Positions 1 through 8,684 of a DNA stretch of 14,929 nt are shown here, one piece after another. Both the position numbers and the translations under genes were made by a program. Numbering within the stretch: position 1 is the first letter of the stretch; every line of letters starts with the position of its first letter. Origin of the DNA: Fidelibacterota bacterium TCS55 (GTDB lineage Bacteria; Fidelibacterota; Marinisomatia; Marinisomatales; TCS55); NCBI GenBank assembly GCA_905182385.1, contig CAJJBS010000019.1, positions 1 through 14,929 of the forward strand, written 5' to 3'. The notes beneath the pieces were generated by a model that did no database searches, was not told the DNA's origin, and was given only the letters and a program-made list of their open reading frames with translations.

Positions 1-1
1 T

Positions 2-490
2 TTTTCAATATTAGTATTTTTAAATCCATTAAACTCTCAATTTAAAAACCTTAAATCTTTAAAGTCTAAAGTTACAAAAGAGGTAAAGAAAGTAGTGGAT
101 AAAGAGGTCAGGCCACTAACTCTTGATCATAGTATAGAAAAAATTCGCTATAATCCATTGAAGTCAGTAAATAAAGTAGGTCTAGATATAGTATTCTCTG
201 GAAATAACCCAAATAAAATAGGTGTTTCTTTAAATCGTGTAGAGTTTGATTTATTTATTGATGGAAAACACGCATCTAAGTTTTACAATGATAAAAAAAT
301 AATTATTCCTAAAAATGGAATTTTTTCATTTGAAGAAAAAGCAGAATTGAAATTAAGTGTAATGGGTAAAGCTATCTTTAATTCAATTATTAAGAAAAAA
401 GCAAAATATAGAGTAGATGGAACATATTATATTGAAACTTCAATTGGTACTTTTCAGCTTAAAGCTAAACTTGCAGAAAAAGAAATGTGA
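2..490 (+). CDS. LEA type 2 / WHy-domain-like exported protein, 5' end missing
   Basis: The reading frame is open from base 2, the first full codon of the window, to a TGA at 488-490, so this is probably the 3' part of a gene that starts upstream. A GTG at 95 could be a start but has no ribosome-binding site. The first visible residues are hydrophobic (FSILVFL) and could be the end of a signal peptide or lipoprotein leader. The core fits the LEA type 2 / WHy beta-sandwich fold: an IRYNPLKSVNKVGLDIVF strand, the family-typical NPN followed by KIGVSLNRVEFDLFIDGK, then alternating strands ending in YYIETSIGTFQL. LEA-2 proteins are linked to desiccation and stress tolerance in plants; bacterial copies are poorly characterised. 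It converges on the MscS gene with only 5 bp between stops. The fold call is by motif resemblance, and the cellular role is unknown. Confidence 0.6.
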   Translation, partial: FSILVFLNPLNSQFKNLKSLKSKVTKEVKKVVDKEVRPLTLDHSIEKIRYNPLKSVNKVGLDIVFSGNNPNKIGVSLNRVEFDLFIDGKHASKFYNDKKIIIPKNGIFSFEEKAELKLSVMGKAIFNSIIKKKAKYRVDGTYYIETSIGTFQLKAKLAEKEM

Positions 491-495
491 AACTA

Positions 496-1545
496 TTAAT
501 TTTCAGGCATTAATATTTTCATTGTAGGGTAAGGTATCGTGATGTTATTAGATGCGAATTGTTTATAAATATCTGTATTTACTTTATCTATTGTTCTACC
601 ACGTATTTCAGGTTTATATATCCAAAATAGTAGCTGTAGTTTAATTCCAGATTCACCAAACTCTCTAAATCTAACTCTTGGCTCTGGTTCATTTTGAACA
701 TTTTTATTTTCAAGAGCTATCTTCTTTAGCAGGTCTTTAACTTTATCAATATCTGAACCATAAGCAATAATTAAAGAAATTCGGACTCTTTCTCTAACTT
801 GTGGGCCACCACTCTCATTAACAATTTTTGAAGATGCAATAACTGAGTTTGGAATAGTTATTTCTATATCATCTCGCGTCATAAAACGTGTTGAGCGTAA
901 GCCCATACTGTTAACATAACCACGTTCACCAGTCTCTAATAAAATATAATCACCTTCTTTAAATGGTGAATCGGCCATTAAAAATATTCCAGCAAAAAAG
1001 TTTGCAACAGTATCTTTAGCCGCTAGGCCTAAAACAACCCCTAAGACACCAGCTGATGCTAGAATTCCATTAATATTTATGTTCCAACTAAGAAAAATAA
1101 AATAAATTCCAAATAAACCAATTGCAATTTTTCCTAAATTATTAAATAAGGGTAATGTTTTATGTTGAAGAAGTGGATTTTCAGCTTGCTTTGAAGCCCA
1201 TTTTATAGAAATTATAAATATTCGAGAGATTAAAAATAACCAGATAATTATTGTTGCCGTCTTAAAGATTCCAACTAATGCAAAATCTATGTAATCGGGT
1301 AAAGAAGCTGTTTTTACAGCCATAGAAAAACCAATAAACAGAATAGAATAAAATATTGGCCTATGAAAAAGGGTTACGATCTCATCATCTAATTTTGTAT
1401 CTGTGCGTGAAGTAATTTTTTTGAAGAAACCTATAAATATTAAATCAGTTATTTTGGCAATTAGAATTGCACTGATAATAATAAGGAAGCTTCTCGCAAA
1501 ATCATTTGCGATTATTATTGCATAATTATCTTTTAACCATTCCAT
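496..1545 (-). CDS. MscS-family small-conductance mechanosensitive channel
   Basis: This 349-residue inner-membrane protein should act as a tension-gated channel that releases solutes on osmotic downshock. Hydrophobic segments lie near residues 17-37, 64-80, 88-112 and 137-155. The pore-lining helix follows at about 158-190, with the small-residue pattern ASAGVLGVVLGLAAKDTVANFFAG typical of MscS TM3. The cytoplasmic beta domain follows, with SPFKEGDYI, GLRSTRFMTRDD and ITIPNSVIASSKIVN, all hallmarks of the family. The C-terminal alpha/beta part ends with NITIPYPTMKIL, also typical. The length fits a MscS-like protein with extra N-terminal helices compared with E. coli MscS (286 residues). ATG at 1545 has no clear ribosome-binding site. 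The gene is monocistronic as far as visible and diverges from the DoxX-like gene across 203 bp. Family assignment is confident; ion selectivity cannot be read. Confidence 0.93.
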   Translation of the reverse strand: MEWLKDNYAIIIANDFARSFLIIISAILIAKITDLIFIGFFKKITSRTDTKLDDEIVTLFHRPIFYSILFIGFSMAVKTASLPDYIDFALVGIFKTATIIIWLFLISRIFIISIKWASKQAENPLLQHKTLPLFNNLGKIAIGLFGIYFIFLSWNININGILASAGVLGVVLGLAAKDTVANFFAGIFLMADSPFKEGDYILLETGERGYVNSMGLRSTRFMTRDDIEITIPNSVIASSKIVNESGGPQVRERVRISLIIAYGSDIDKVKDLLKKIALENKNVQNEPEPRVRFREFGESGIKLQLLFWIYKPEIRGRTIDKVNTDIYKQFASNNITIPYPTMKILMPEN

Positions 1546-1748
1546 AATAATATTAAATATAGAAAAATTTTGATAAAGTAACTATGGTGTAACGAATATT
1601 AACTTTGACTGATATCTTATGTCTAATGATAGAGTGTTTTAGTTAAGTAATCATACAAATCAGAGATAGACTTCTATTATTACTATAACAAAGATTAAAC
1701 TTACTTGGAATAAAATATGCAACAACTAAGAAATAATAGGATAAATAG
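1546..1748. promoter_or_regulatory. 203-bp divergent intergenic region between MscS and DoxX-like genes
   Basis: This AT-rich spacer must carry the promoters for the channel gene (leftward) and for the DoxX-like gene and perhaps the following genes (rightward). A TTGACT occurs at 1605-1610 but no well-spaced -10 box follows, so I call no promoter. An AGG at 1738-1740, 8 nt before the ATG at 1749, is a plausible ribosome-binding site. I see no riboswitch-like or strong hairpin structure. Confidence 0.4.
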
Positions 1749-2153
1749 ATGGGTTATTTGAGCATTGTACAAATTTGTCAGATATTAATAGGTTTATTCT
1801 TAGGTATTTGTATGTTTCAATCTGGAACAGATAAAATTTTAGATTGGAAAGGAAATTCCAAGTGGCTTCAAGATCATTTTTCAAAAAGTTTTTTAAATCC
1901 TCTTGTAAAGCCAATGTTATTAATAATTCTAATTTTAGAAATAATAAGTGGAATACTATGTTTAAGTGGATCTTTATTTGGTCTTTTAAATAATGATACA
2001 AGCTTAATCTTAACAGGGTTAATAATTGTAGGAATAAATTTAATTGCTTTATTTTTTGGACAGAGATATGCAAAAGACTATGAGGGTGCTGCAGTCTTAG
2101 TAAGCTATTTCACCATAACAATTATTGGTATATTCAGTTTTAGCTTTGCATAG
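1749..2153 (+). CDS. DoxX-like small integral membrane protein
   Basis: This 134-residue protein is almost wholly membrane-embedded, with four hydrophobic segments at roughly residues 7-23, 52-75, 84-103 and 113-132. The first helix followed by MFQSGTDKILDW matches the DoxX/DoxX-like pattern, in which helix 1 ends in a G-x-x-K motif. The second helix (LIILILEIISGILCLSGSL) carries the family's E-x-x-x-G feature, and the loop FFGQRYAKDYEGAA precedes the last helix. DoxX-family proteins have been tied to thiosulfate-quinone oxidation and redox stress in some organisms, but most copies have no assigned role. The start is ATG with AGG 8 nt upstream. The gene ends 49 bp before the M28 peptidase and may be the first gene of a same-strand run. 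Family call is fairly sure; function is not. Confidence 0.72.
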   Translation: MGYLSIVQICQILIGLFLGICMFQSGTDKILDWKGNSKWLQDHFSKSFLNPLVKPMLLIILILEIISGILCLSGSLFGLLNNDTSLILTGLIIVGINLIALFFGQRYAKDYEGAAVLVSYFTITIIGIFSFSFA

Positions 2154-2193
2154 ATTTTTAGAAATTCATAATTTATTTAATATTAATAAAAGT

Positions 2194-2197
2194 GAGG
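2194..2197 (+). promoter_or_regulatory. Ribosome-binding site fixing the M28 peptidase start
   Basis: GAGG lies 5 nt before the TTG at 2203. It supports a start there instead of at an ATG (2125) lying inside the DoxX-like gene. The TTG also gives a clean lipoprotein signal peptide, which the longer form would bury. Confidence 0.65.
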
Positions 2198-2202
2198 AAA
2201 CA

Positions 2203-3582
2203 TTGAAGCGAATAATCATTCTTACAATTATTGCATGTTTTTTTGGTTGTAACACGCAAAATTCATCAAAAAATTATCAACTAGGAAAAATTGCAAAAGA
2301 ATTTAAATCTAATGGTAATCTATTAATTGAAACTGCTTTAAATGATACTTCAGCTTTTAGTAGGCTAGCTGAAATGTGTGATACTTTTGGACCACGTTTT
2401 AGTGGAAGCGATAATCTTGAAAAAGCATTGGATTGGATTCTAGAAGAAATGAAAGCCGATGGTTTAGACAATGTTCATTCTGAAGATGTTATGGTTCCTA
2501 AATGGATAAGAGGTGAAGAATCAGCTCAAATGTTATCACCTTGGGAAAAGGAATTAGATATGTTGGGTTTGGGTGGAAGTATTGGTACAGGTCCAAATGG
2601 TATAACTAGCGATGTTATGGTTGTAAATAGCTTTGAAGATTTAGAGAATAGAAGTAATGAAGCAAAAGGTAAGATTGTTTTATTTAATGTTCCATTTACA
2701 ACTTATGGTCAAACTGTTCAATATAGGTCAGGTGGCGCGATAGCAGCATCAAAAGCTGGAGCGATAGCTAGTATTGTAAGATCTGTTGGACCATTCTCAA
2801 TGAATACACCTCATACTGGAGGTATGCGCTATGAAGATGGTGTTGCGAAAATTCCTCACGCTGCTATAACAGTTGAAGATGCAGCAATGATAGCCAGAAT
2901 GACTAATAGAGGTCAGTCGGTAAAAATTAAATTATATATGGAAGGAAAATTTGCACCTGATGCACTTTCTAGAAATGTTATGGGAGAAATAACTGGGTCT
3001 GAATTTCCAAATGAAGTAATTGTTTTAGGTGGGCATATTGATTCATGGGATGTTGGTCAGGGCGCGATGGATGATGGTGGTGGGTGCGTTGCTGCTTGGC
3101 AAGCTGTGAAAATGATTAAAGATTTAGGTCTCCGCCCAAAACGTACAATAAGAGTAGTCTTGTGGACGAATGAAGAGAATGGTCTTCGAGGTGGAAATGC
3201 ATATAGAGATGCTCATTTAGATGAATTAGATGATCATATACTAGCTATGGAATCAGATGCCGGAGTTTTTAAACCTTCTGGCTTTGGTTTTACAGGCTCT
3301 GATGAAGCCATGACTATTTTGCAAGATATTGGTAGTTTACTTTACCCTATTGATTCTGGAAAAATAACAAAAGGTGGTGGTGGAGCTGATATAGGACCAA
3401 TTATGAAGGAAGGTGTTCCTGGAATGGGGCTTACGGTTGATGGAACTAAATATTTTTGGTATCATCATACCAATGCAGATACATGGGATAAATTAGACCT
3501 TGGTGAATTTAACCAATGCGTTGCTACAATGGCGACAATGGCTTATGTTGTAGCTGATATGGAACAAAGGCTCCCTAGGTAA
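2203..3582 (+). CDS. M28-family zinc peptidase lipoprotein, carboxypeptidase Q-like
   Basis: From TTG 2203 the product is 459 residues. It begins MKRIIILTIIACFFGC, a type II signal peptide with lipidated Cys16, so it should be membrane-anchored on the periplasmic or outer face. A PA-like insert follows at about residues 135-250 (KGKIVLFNVPF, AIAASKAGAIASIV). The catalytic half has all expected M28 residues: H278 in GGHIDSWD, D290 in AMDDGGG, catalytic/ligand E324-E325 in TNEENG, D352 in ESDAG and H421-H422 in YHHTNADT. The stretch from GGHIDSWDVGQG through LGLRPKRTIRVVLWT closely resembles vertebrate carboxypeptidase Q, so the likely reaction is removal of C-terminal residues or dipeptide hydrolysis with two zinc ions. 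It precedes the secreted metallopeptidase gene by 56 bp, which suggests joint protein scavenging. A longer frame from ATG 2125 exists but overlaps the preceding gene. Family call is very sure; exact substrate is not. Confidence 0.93.
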   Translation: MKRIIILTIIACFFGCNTQNSSKNYQLGKIAKEFKSNGNLLIETALNDTSAFSRLAEMCDTFGPRFSGSDNLEKALDWILEEMKADGLDNVHSEDVMVPKWIRGEESAQMLSPWEKELDMLGLGGSIGTGPNGITSDVMVVNSFEDLENRSNEAKGKIVLFNVPFTTYGQTVQYRSGGAIAASKAGAIASIVRSVGPFSMNTPHTGGMRYEDGVAKIPHAAITVEDAAMIARMTNRGQSVKIKLYMEGKFAPDALSRNVMGEITGSEFPNEVIVLGGHIDSWDVGQGAMDDGGGCVAAWQAVKMIKDLGLRPKRTIRVVLWTNEENGLRGGNAYRDAHLDELDDHILAMESDAGVFKPSGFGFTGSDEAMTILQDIGSLLYPIDSGKITKGGGGADIGPIMKEGVPGMGLTVDGTKYFWYHHTNADTWDKLDLGEFNQCVATMATMAYVVADMEQRLPR

Positions 3583-3638
3583 TAGTTATACTATTATAAT
3601 TATTAAATTCATAATTTAGAATCAAGCTGGGATAAACT

Positions 3639-6617
3639 TTGAATAGACTAACCATTAAAATCTTCTTTTTATTAAGTATGTGCATTACTTCTGCGCAATA
3701 TACTCGTGCGGTTATTTCTTCAGGTTTAATTGAAAAAAATGAGGACAATTTTTCTCGTCCTTTATGTTTTACACCTGAATTAGATGATGAATACTTTTTA
3801 GAGCGTCTTAATAAAATAAAAAAAGAAAAACCCGATTTATATCAAAAAATGTTAATGCCTCAAAAATTGACTAAAACATCTAAAGTTGGTGATATTCAAT
3901 CTTTTTTTGTTAATGTTGATGATGGTAATGGTGGAGATGAAACTGTTGCACTTGTTACAGAATTGTTAGCTAAAGGAGATCATTCAGCTATTTGGGCTGA
4001 TACAAGTAAAATTGGAACAAATATTACAGTAGGTGAAGCAGAATCTTACTTAAAAGCATTTGAAGAAAATACGCCTGGAAGTTCTCGTGATTCGACCAAA
4101 GGTATCTATGATTTACTCTTGACTTACTTTGGTGATGTGCCAAACAAAGATGGCGATGGAGTCGTTGATTATATTTTTGCTGATCTCCCACCTGGTATTG
4201 GTGGGTATTTTAGTCCCTTAGATCAAAGCGATCAAACCGGTAGCAATAAAAGAGATATTTTATATATTGATATTCTTATGAATGAAGAGTATTCGAAATC
4301 TGTGATTGCTCATGAAGCTCAACATTTAATCCACTCTAATTATACAAATAAAGGTACAAAATTCAATGAAGGTTTAAGTGAAATGGCCATCATTGTTTGT
4401 GGTTATGGTGATGTGGGTGTTTCATTTAGTCGTTATTTAAGTAATGTAGGTCAGATTGGTTGGCAGTGGGAGCAGGATGGAGTTCATTATGATATGGGTG
4501 CTCTTTTTGTTCTTTATTTTACTGAACAGCTAGGTGATGAATCATTAAAAGTTTTTCAGAATATCAATGCATCAGGTTTTAATGCTTTTCAACAACTTTT
4601 AGCTTATTATAATACAAGTTTAACTACTGAATCATGGTTTATGAACTGGTTCATCGCAAATTATTTGAATGATAAGACTGTAGATCCAGCTTATGGTTAT
4701 GATTACGAAGTTGGTAAAGCGAAACCATCTGCTTGGCATGTTTCTGGTCAAGTTGACTCGGATTTAAGGACCATTAAAGAGCACGACGTAAATTATATTT
4801 ATTATTCTTCAAATGCAGATTCCCTACCAATAACTTTTACTTCTTCTGGTAGTTCAACCCCAATCTATAAGTCTATAGAATTCACAGATGCTGATATTAC
4901 TATAAATGATCTTTCAGATAATGACGAGTATTTAGTTTACAATGATACTTCAGCTACAAATAGTGTAGTATTTATTATAGCAAATAACGATAAGTACTTT
5001 ACTAGTGATATAAGCTATAAATATGTTTCTAATGGAAAAAATACAGGTGGTTGGACTGAGACAAAACTATTGACTTATGATGATGGAGTAGTAGATCTTT
5101 TTGAATACAGTGGAGGTTCCTTCGGTTATTTAGGCTCTGGAAATAATAGCGCTGGTGAAGGTTGGGCTGTTGATTTTGATCCAATTACAGGAGAAAATCA
5201 ATTGATAGGTTTCAGTGCTAATTTAGGATTTGCTCAAGATTTTGGAGGTTCTACAATACCTCAAACTGCTGATAAAGATTTTGATATTCATATATGGAAA
5301 AAAACAGATAATAATGGTAGTGTTATTGATATTCTTCCTCCAATTAGATTTGATGCTAAAGCTAATGGTGTGAGCGGCATAGGTGATATCAATGTAGATC
5401 TAAGTAACTACAAAAAAGATTTAACTAATTTAGGCGAAATTGTTGTCGGTATCGTTGATGATGATTCAATTGGTACTTATTTTGGTATGGATAATGGAAC
5501 AAGCGAAAACCATACTTATGTATATAATGATAATGGTAGTGGTAAAATTGCAACCATGGCTAATTATAATGTTGGTGGTTCATCATTAGACAAATGGAAC
5601 TTTATGTTTAGAACAACATGGCTTTTAAAGAACACTACAGTACCAAAGCTCCATGCAGGTTTTATGCAACATAGTATTTTTACAGATGAATTAAAAATCT
5701 ATATTATTGGTAACTCTATTATTGATACAGAGAATTCAACTTTAATAATAAATAATGCAGGTAGTGGACAAGTTGTTTCAACTTCTGCATTAGCTACTAA
5801 TGATTCTATTTTAGTATCTAATTATAGATTGAATGCATCTGGACCATTAGATATTAGTATTTCAGGAAGTTACATATATGGAACGACTCTCTTTGATACT
5901 ACTTTTAATTATAATGTTAATTATACACTTTCAAGTAAGGGTGGAGAAATTGCATCTAGAGATGGTATATATAATGTCTCTATACCTGAAAATAGTTTAG
6001 AAGAAAGTCAATACTTGATGGTAGGAAAGGGTGCTTTTGGTCAAATTGCTGAAGAAATGTATTTAGCAAAAGATTCTAAATTTGGTTCTATTTATACTAT
6101 TAGTCCTGTAGGTAAAAAATTATTAAAGGGTTTAAAAATAATATTTTCATTGAAAAATATAGATCATAATAAGGTTTCTATTGGTTATTGGGATGGAGAT
6201 CTTTGGCGTGAATTACCCTCTCATTTGTCTGACGATGGCTTATCGGTAATTGGTGTTGGCACTCATCTTGGACATTATACTTTAATACCACGTGGAAGTG
6301 GAATGCCGTTATCTGTAACTGAAGATTTATCTATACCAACAGAATTTGCTTTAGCGCAAAATTACCCAAATCCTTTTAATCCTGAGACTCGTATCCATTA
6401 TAATCTTCCTAAGGATAGTTATGTAAAATTTACTATATATGATATCCTTGGTCGAGAATTAGTAACACTCATTGATGGAGCTCATTCTGCAGGTAGATTT
6501 AATATTATTTGGAATGGTAAAGATGCATTTGGTAACCACCTAGGTAGTGGTATTTACTTCTATCAATTAAGTTCAGACGAGTTTTCTCAAACTAAGAAGA
6601 TGATAATTTCTCGATGA
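3639..6617 (+). CDS. Secreted HExxH zinc metallopeptidase with type IX (type A) C-terminal sorting domain
   Basis: This 992-residue protein has a Sec signal peptide (MNRLTIKIFFLLSMCITSAQ). TTG 3639 is a firm start: an in-frame TAA lies at 3633-3635 and the next in-frame ATG falls inside the signal peptide. The catalytic part (about 90-370) contains DGDGVVDYIFADLPPG and GGYF, then the zinc motif HEAQH at 225-229 and a downstream NEGLSE (E244 or E248 as probable third ligand), resembling M30/hyicolysin-like and M6-like proteases. Beta-rich regions follow, including a ZU5-like segment (about 768-890) starting GGEIASRDG and containing SIPENSL. The last 90 residues hold YPNPFNPET (909-917), YDILGREL and SGIYFYQL...KKMIISR, the type A sorting domain that directs export through the type IX system and removal or surface anchoring. 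No secretion-system gene is in the window. Peptidase family is uncertain; export route is confident. Confidence 0.87.
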   Translation: MNRLTIKIFFLLSMCITSAQYTRAVISSGLIEKNEDNFSRPLCFTPELDDEYFLERLNKIKKEKPDLYQKMLMPQKLTKTSKVGDIQSFFVNVDDGNGGDETVALVTELLAKGDHSAIWADTSKIGTNITVGEAESYLKAFEENTPGSSRDSTKGIYDLLLTYFGDVPNKDGDGVVDYIFADLPPGIGGYFSPLDQSDQTGSNKRDILYIDILMNEEYSKSVIAHEAQHLIHSNYTNKGTKFNEGLSEMAIIVCGYGDVGVSFSRYLSNVGQIGWQWEQDGVHYDMGALFVLYFTEQLGDESLKVFQNINASGFNAFQQLLAYYNTSLTTESWFMNWFIANYLNDKTVDPAYGYDYEVGKAKPSAWHVSGQVDSDLRTIKEHDVNYIYYSSNADSLPITFTSSGSSTPIYKSIEFTDADITINDLSDNDEYLVYNDTSATNSVVFIIANNDKYFTSDISYKYVSNGKNTGGWTETKLLTYDDGVVDLFEYSGGSFGYLGSGNNSAGEGWAVDFDPITGENQLIGFSANLGFAQDFGGSTIPQTADKDFDIHIWKKTDNNGSVIDILPPIRFDAKANGVSGIGDINVDLSNYKKDLTNLGEIVVGIVDDDSIGTYFGMDNGTSENHTYVYNDNGSGKIATMANYNVGGSSLDKWNFMFRTTWLLKNTTVPKLHAGFMQHSIFTDELKIYIIGNSIIDTENSTLIINNAGSGQVVSTSALATNDSILVSNYRLNASGPLDISISGSYIYGTTLFDTTFNYNVNYTLSSKGGEIASRDGIYNVSIPENSLEESQYLMVGKGAFGQIAEEMYLAKDSKFGSIYTISPVGKKLLKGLKIIFSLKNIDHNKVSIGYWDGDLWRELPSHLSDDGLSVIGVGTHLGHYTLIPRGSGMPLSVTEDLSIPTEFALAQNYPNPFNPETRIHYNLPKDSYVKFTIYDILGRELVTLIDGAHSAGRFNIIWNGKDAFGNHLGSGIYFYQLSSDEFSQTKKMIISR

Positions 6618-7879
6618 TGTTTCGTAAATATTTATATGTCACTATAGGCTTGCTTGTTCTTCTTATTGGATGCGAAGATAAAAAAGGTCCTAGCTTTGAA
6701 GTTATTTTCGACCCGCTCGAACATGAGTTTGGTAAAATTGAGATTAATAATAGTATTTCTCAAAGAGTTAAAATAAAAAATACTGATAATTCTACCGAAG
6801 CTTTTGTTGGTAATCTTAAAATATTGGATTCACCAGCATTTAAAATGGATTTCAGTGGTGTTTTAACTCTCCAGAAAAATGAATCGAAAGAAATCTATGT
6901 AACGTTTAAACCAAGTGCAGCTCAAAAATATAATGCCAGGTTAACAGTTTCTAATGATAATGATGATTTCTTTGAGATGTATGTTAGAGGAGAAGGTGTT
7001 GCACCAGTTTCATTTACTTTTGATAAAACAAAATTAGAGTTTGGTCTAATTCAACCGGGTGCTTCTAAAGATTTAGAAGTAAATTTTTTAAATAATGCTT
7101 CATCAGGCTTTGATCTTGAGTTAGTTTTATCAATTCCATCTAGTGATTTTACTATATTGGGTAATATATCAGCATTAACTCTCCCTCCAGGTCAATCTGA
7201 AACAATTACAGTTCGTTATACACCAACCGTAAGCACTTCTTCAAAGTCACTGAAAATAGTTCACAATAGCTCAGTCATTACTAGCCCCTCACTAATCACA
7301 TTAACCGGAACAATGGATGTTTCTTCAGAAATTATATCTAATATCTCCAAAGGGTGGAGTCAGTTTGAAAGTGCTAACTACAGTGAAAGTGTAAGTTCAT
7401 TTATTAATGCCATGAACCAAGCAAGAGTAAGTAGTGTCTATGATACTATTTATGACAAAGCAATGCATGGAGTAGGTTGGTCACTATTATTTAATAGAGG
7501 TACTAATGATTATGCATTAGCCGCATATAACAATTTTTTTAATTGTATAAATAATAATTTATTACCAATGAATAGTTATTTTGATGTTATGGCTGGATTA
7601 TCAATTAGTGGAGTTCTGGCCCTTGAGAAAACTTCTCCTACATTAATTATTAGCGCAGCATCTAATGTATTATCTGAATATCCAAATTATGAATTTACAT
7701 ATAAGAAATCCGTAAATTATAAACATGTAAGAATGAGCAAGATTCAAGCACATTATTATATAGCTGAATATGTTAATGCAGCATCAGAAATGGATATTCT
7801 TGATCCTAGCAATGCACCACATTCAAACGATCCTATAGAATTGCTTACTGCAATACAAAACATATCTGGATCTTTATAG
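6614..7879 (+). CDS. Lipoprotein with two ASH/Hydin-type Ig-like domains and a TPR-like C-terminus
   Basis: The 421-residue product starts at ATG 6614, overlapping the stop of the metallopeptidase as ATGA, so the two are probably translationally coupled. Residues 1-20 form a lipoprotein signal (LLVLLIGC, lipidated Cys20). Two ASH/Hydin-like (choice-of-anchor D type) beta-sandwich domains follow. The first spans about 27-127, with LEHEFGKIEINNSISQRVKIKN and IYVTFKPSAAQKYNARLTVSND. The second spans about 131-234, with LEFGLIQPGASKDLEVNFLN and ITVRYTP. From about 238 to the end the sequence turns helical (WSQFESANYSESVSSFINAM, then YALAAYNNFFNCI), like degenerate TPR repeats. The architecture suggests a surface or periplasmic protein-binding factor, possibly a partner of the protease before it, but no enzymatic motif is visible. 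Domain calls are by pattern; partner and role are inferred from position only. Confidence 0.72.
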   Translation: MMFRKYLYVTIGLLVLLIGCEDKKGPSFEVIFDPLEHEFGKIEINNSISQRVKIKNTDNSTEAFVGNLKILDSPAFKMDFSGVLTLQKNESKEIYVTFKPSAAQKYNARLTVSNDNDDFFEMYVRGEGVAPVSFTFDKTKLEFGLIQPGASKDLEVNFLNNASSGFDLELVLSIPSSDFTILGNISALTLPPGQSETITVRYTPTVSTSSKSLKIVHNSSVITSPSLITLTGTMDVSSEIISNISKGWSQFESANYSESVSSFINAMNQARVSSVYDTIYDKAMHGVGWSLLFNRGTNDYALAAYNNFFNCINNNLLPMNSYFDVMAGLSISGVLALEKTSPTLIISAASNVLSEYPNYEFTYKKSVNYKHVRMSKIQAHYYIAEYVNAASEMDILDPSNAPHSNDPIELLTAIQNISGSL

Positions 7880-7880
7880 C

Positions 7881-8684
7881 TTGAACCTTGCCGGGAAAAC
7901 GGCCATTGTTACAGGTACTTCAAGAGGATTAGGTCCTTATATCGCAAAAGCTCTTGCTTCGAAAGGTGTTAAGATAGTTGCTCTAGCACGCGATCTTAAA
8001 GGTCTTGAAAAAACAAGCTTAGAGATTAAGCAAAGTGGTGGCAACTGTAATGTTATATCTTTTGATTTATCTCAAATAGACGAACTAGATAGTCTCGTTA
8101 AAAATATTTGGGAAGATTATGGACCTATAGATATATTAATCAATAATGCAGGAATTGAAAATTATCAACACTTTGATCACCTTAGTAAAGATATTATTAC
8201 AGATATAATCTCAACAAACTTAAGATCACCTTTAGAATTATCAAGATGCCTTTTGCCTAGAATGATCAATGAAAAATCAGGTCATATAATAAATATTGCA
8301 TCCTTGGCTGGTAAAAAAGGTGTTGCGTATAATTCAGTATACTCAGCATCTAAAGCAGGCCTGTTAATGTGGTCAGATGCTTTAAGGCAAGAGTATAAGG
8401 ACTCTCCAATTGATATTTCAGTTATTTGTCCTGGTTTTCTTTCTGACGCAGGTATGTTTTATGATGGAAAGGTTGAGGCACCTAAGCTACTAGGAACTTC
8501 TAGTCCTCAAAAAGTAGCCAAAGCAGTTATCAAAGCATTAAAAAAGGGTTCTTGTGAGATTATTGTTAATTCAGGTCCTATTAGGCCTTTATTAGCCTTA
8601 GGGCAACTATCTTGGAATTTAGCAGATAAAATTACACGTTTGTTTGGAGTACCGGCTCTTAGTAGGAAGCGGATTTCCTCTTAG
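7881..8684 (+). CDS. Short-chain dehydrogenase/reductase (SDR), NAD(P)-dependent
   Basis: This 267-residue cytosolic oxidoreductase is a classical SDR. It shows the Rossmann motif TGTSRGLG (11-18), the DLS after strand 3 (62-64), NNAG (88-91), N113, catalytic S141 and Y154-x-x-x-K158 in the YSASK motif, and the CPGF turn (183-186). The reaction is NAD(P)-linked oxidation or reduction of an alcohol/carbonyl; substrate cannot be predicted. R15 after TGTS, with no acidic residue visible at the end of strand 2 (VALARDLK), leans towards NADP. The TTG at 7881 sits 1 nt after the preceding stop with no ribosome-binding site; MNLAGKTAIVTG is a standard SDR N-terminus, which supports it. The close packing suggests cotranscription with the envelope genes before it, although the function looks unrelated. 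Its 3' end overlaps the opposing gene by 26 bp. Confidence 0.93.
   Translation: MNLAGKTAIVTGTSRGLGPYIAKALASKGVKIVALARDLKGLEKTSLEIKQSGGNCNVISFDLSQIDELDSLVKNIWEDYGPIDILINNAGIENYQHFDHLSKDIITDIISTNLRSPLELSRCLLPRMINEKSGHIINIASLAGKKGVAYNSVYSASKAGLLMWSDALRQEYKDSPIDISVICPGFLSDAGMFYDGKVEAPKLLGTSSPQKVAKAVIKALKKGSCEIIVNSGPIRPLLALGQLSWNLADKITRLFGVPALSRKRISS

Noticed and set aside
1605..1629. TTGACT as a sigma-70 style -35 box in the MscS/DoxX spacer
   Set aside because: No -10 box at 16-18 bp that stands out from AT-rich background, and FCB bacteria often use other promoter sequences.
1726..2073. 115-codon minus-strand ORF inside the DoxX-like gene
   Set aside because: Leu/Ile-rich antisense of a membrane protein gene; the + strand frame has clear DoxX-like helices and a ribosome-binding site.
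3581..3595. Hairpin AATAGT-TAT-ACTATT after the M28 gene
   Set aside because: Short, A/T-only apart from one G-C pair, and without a T run; too weak to call a terminator.
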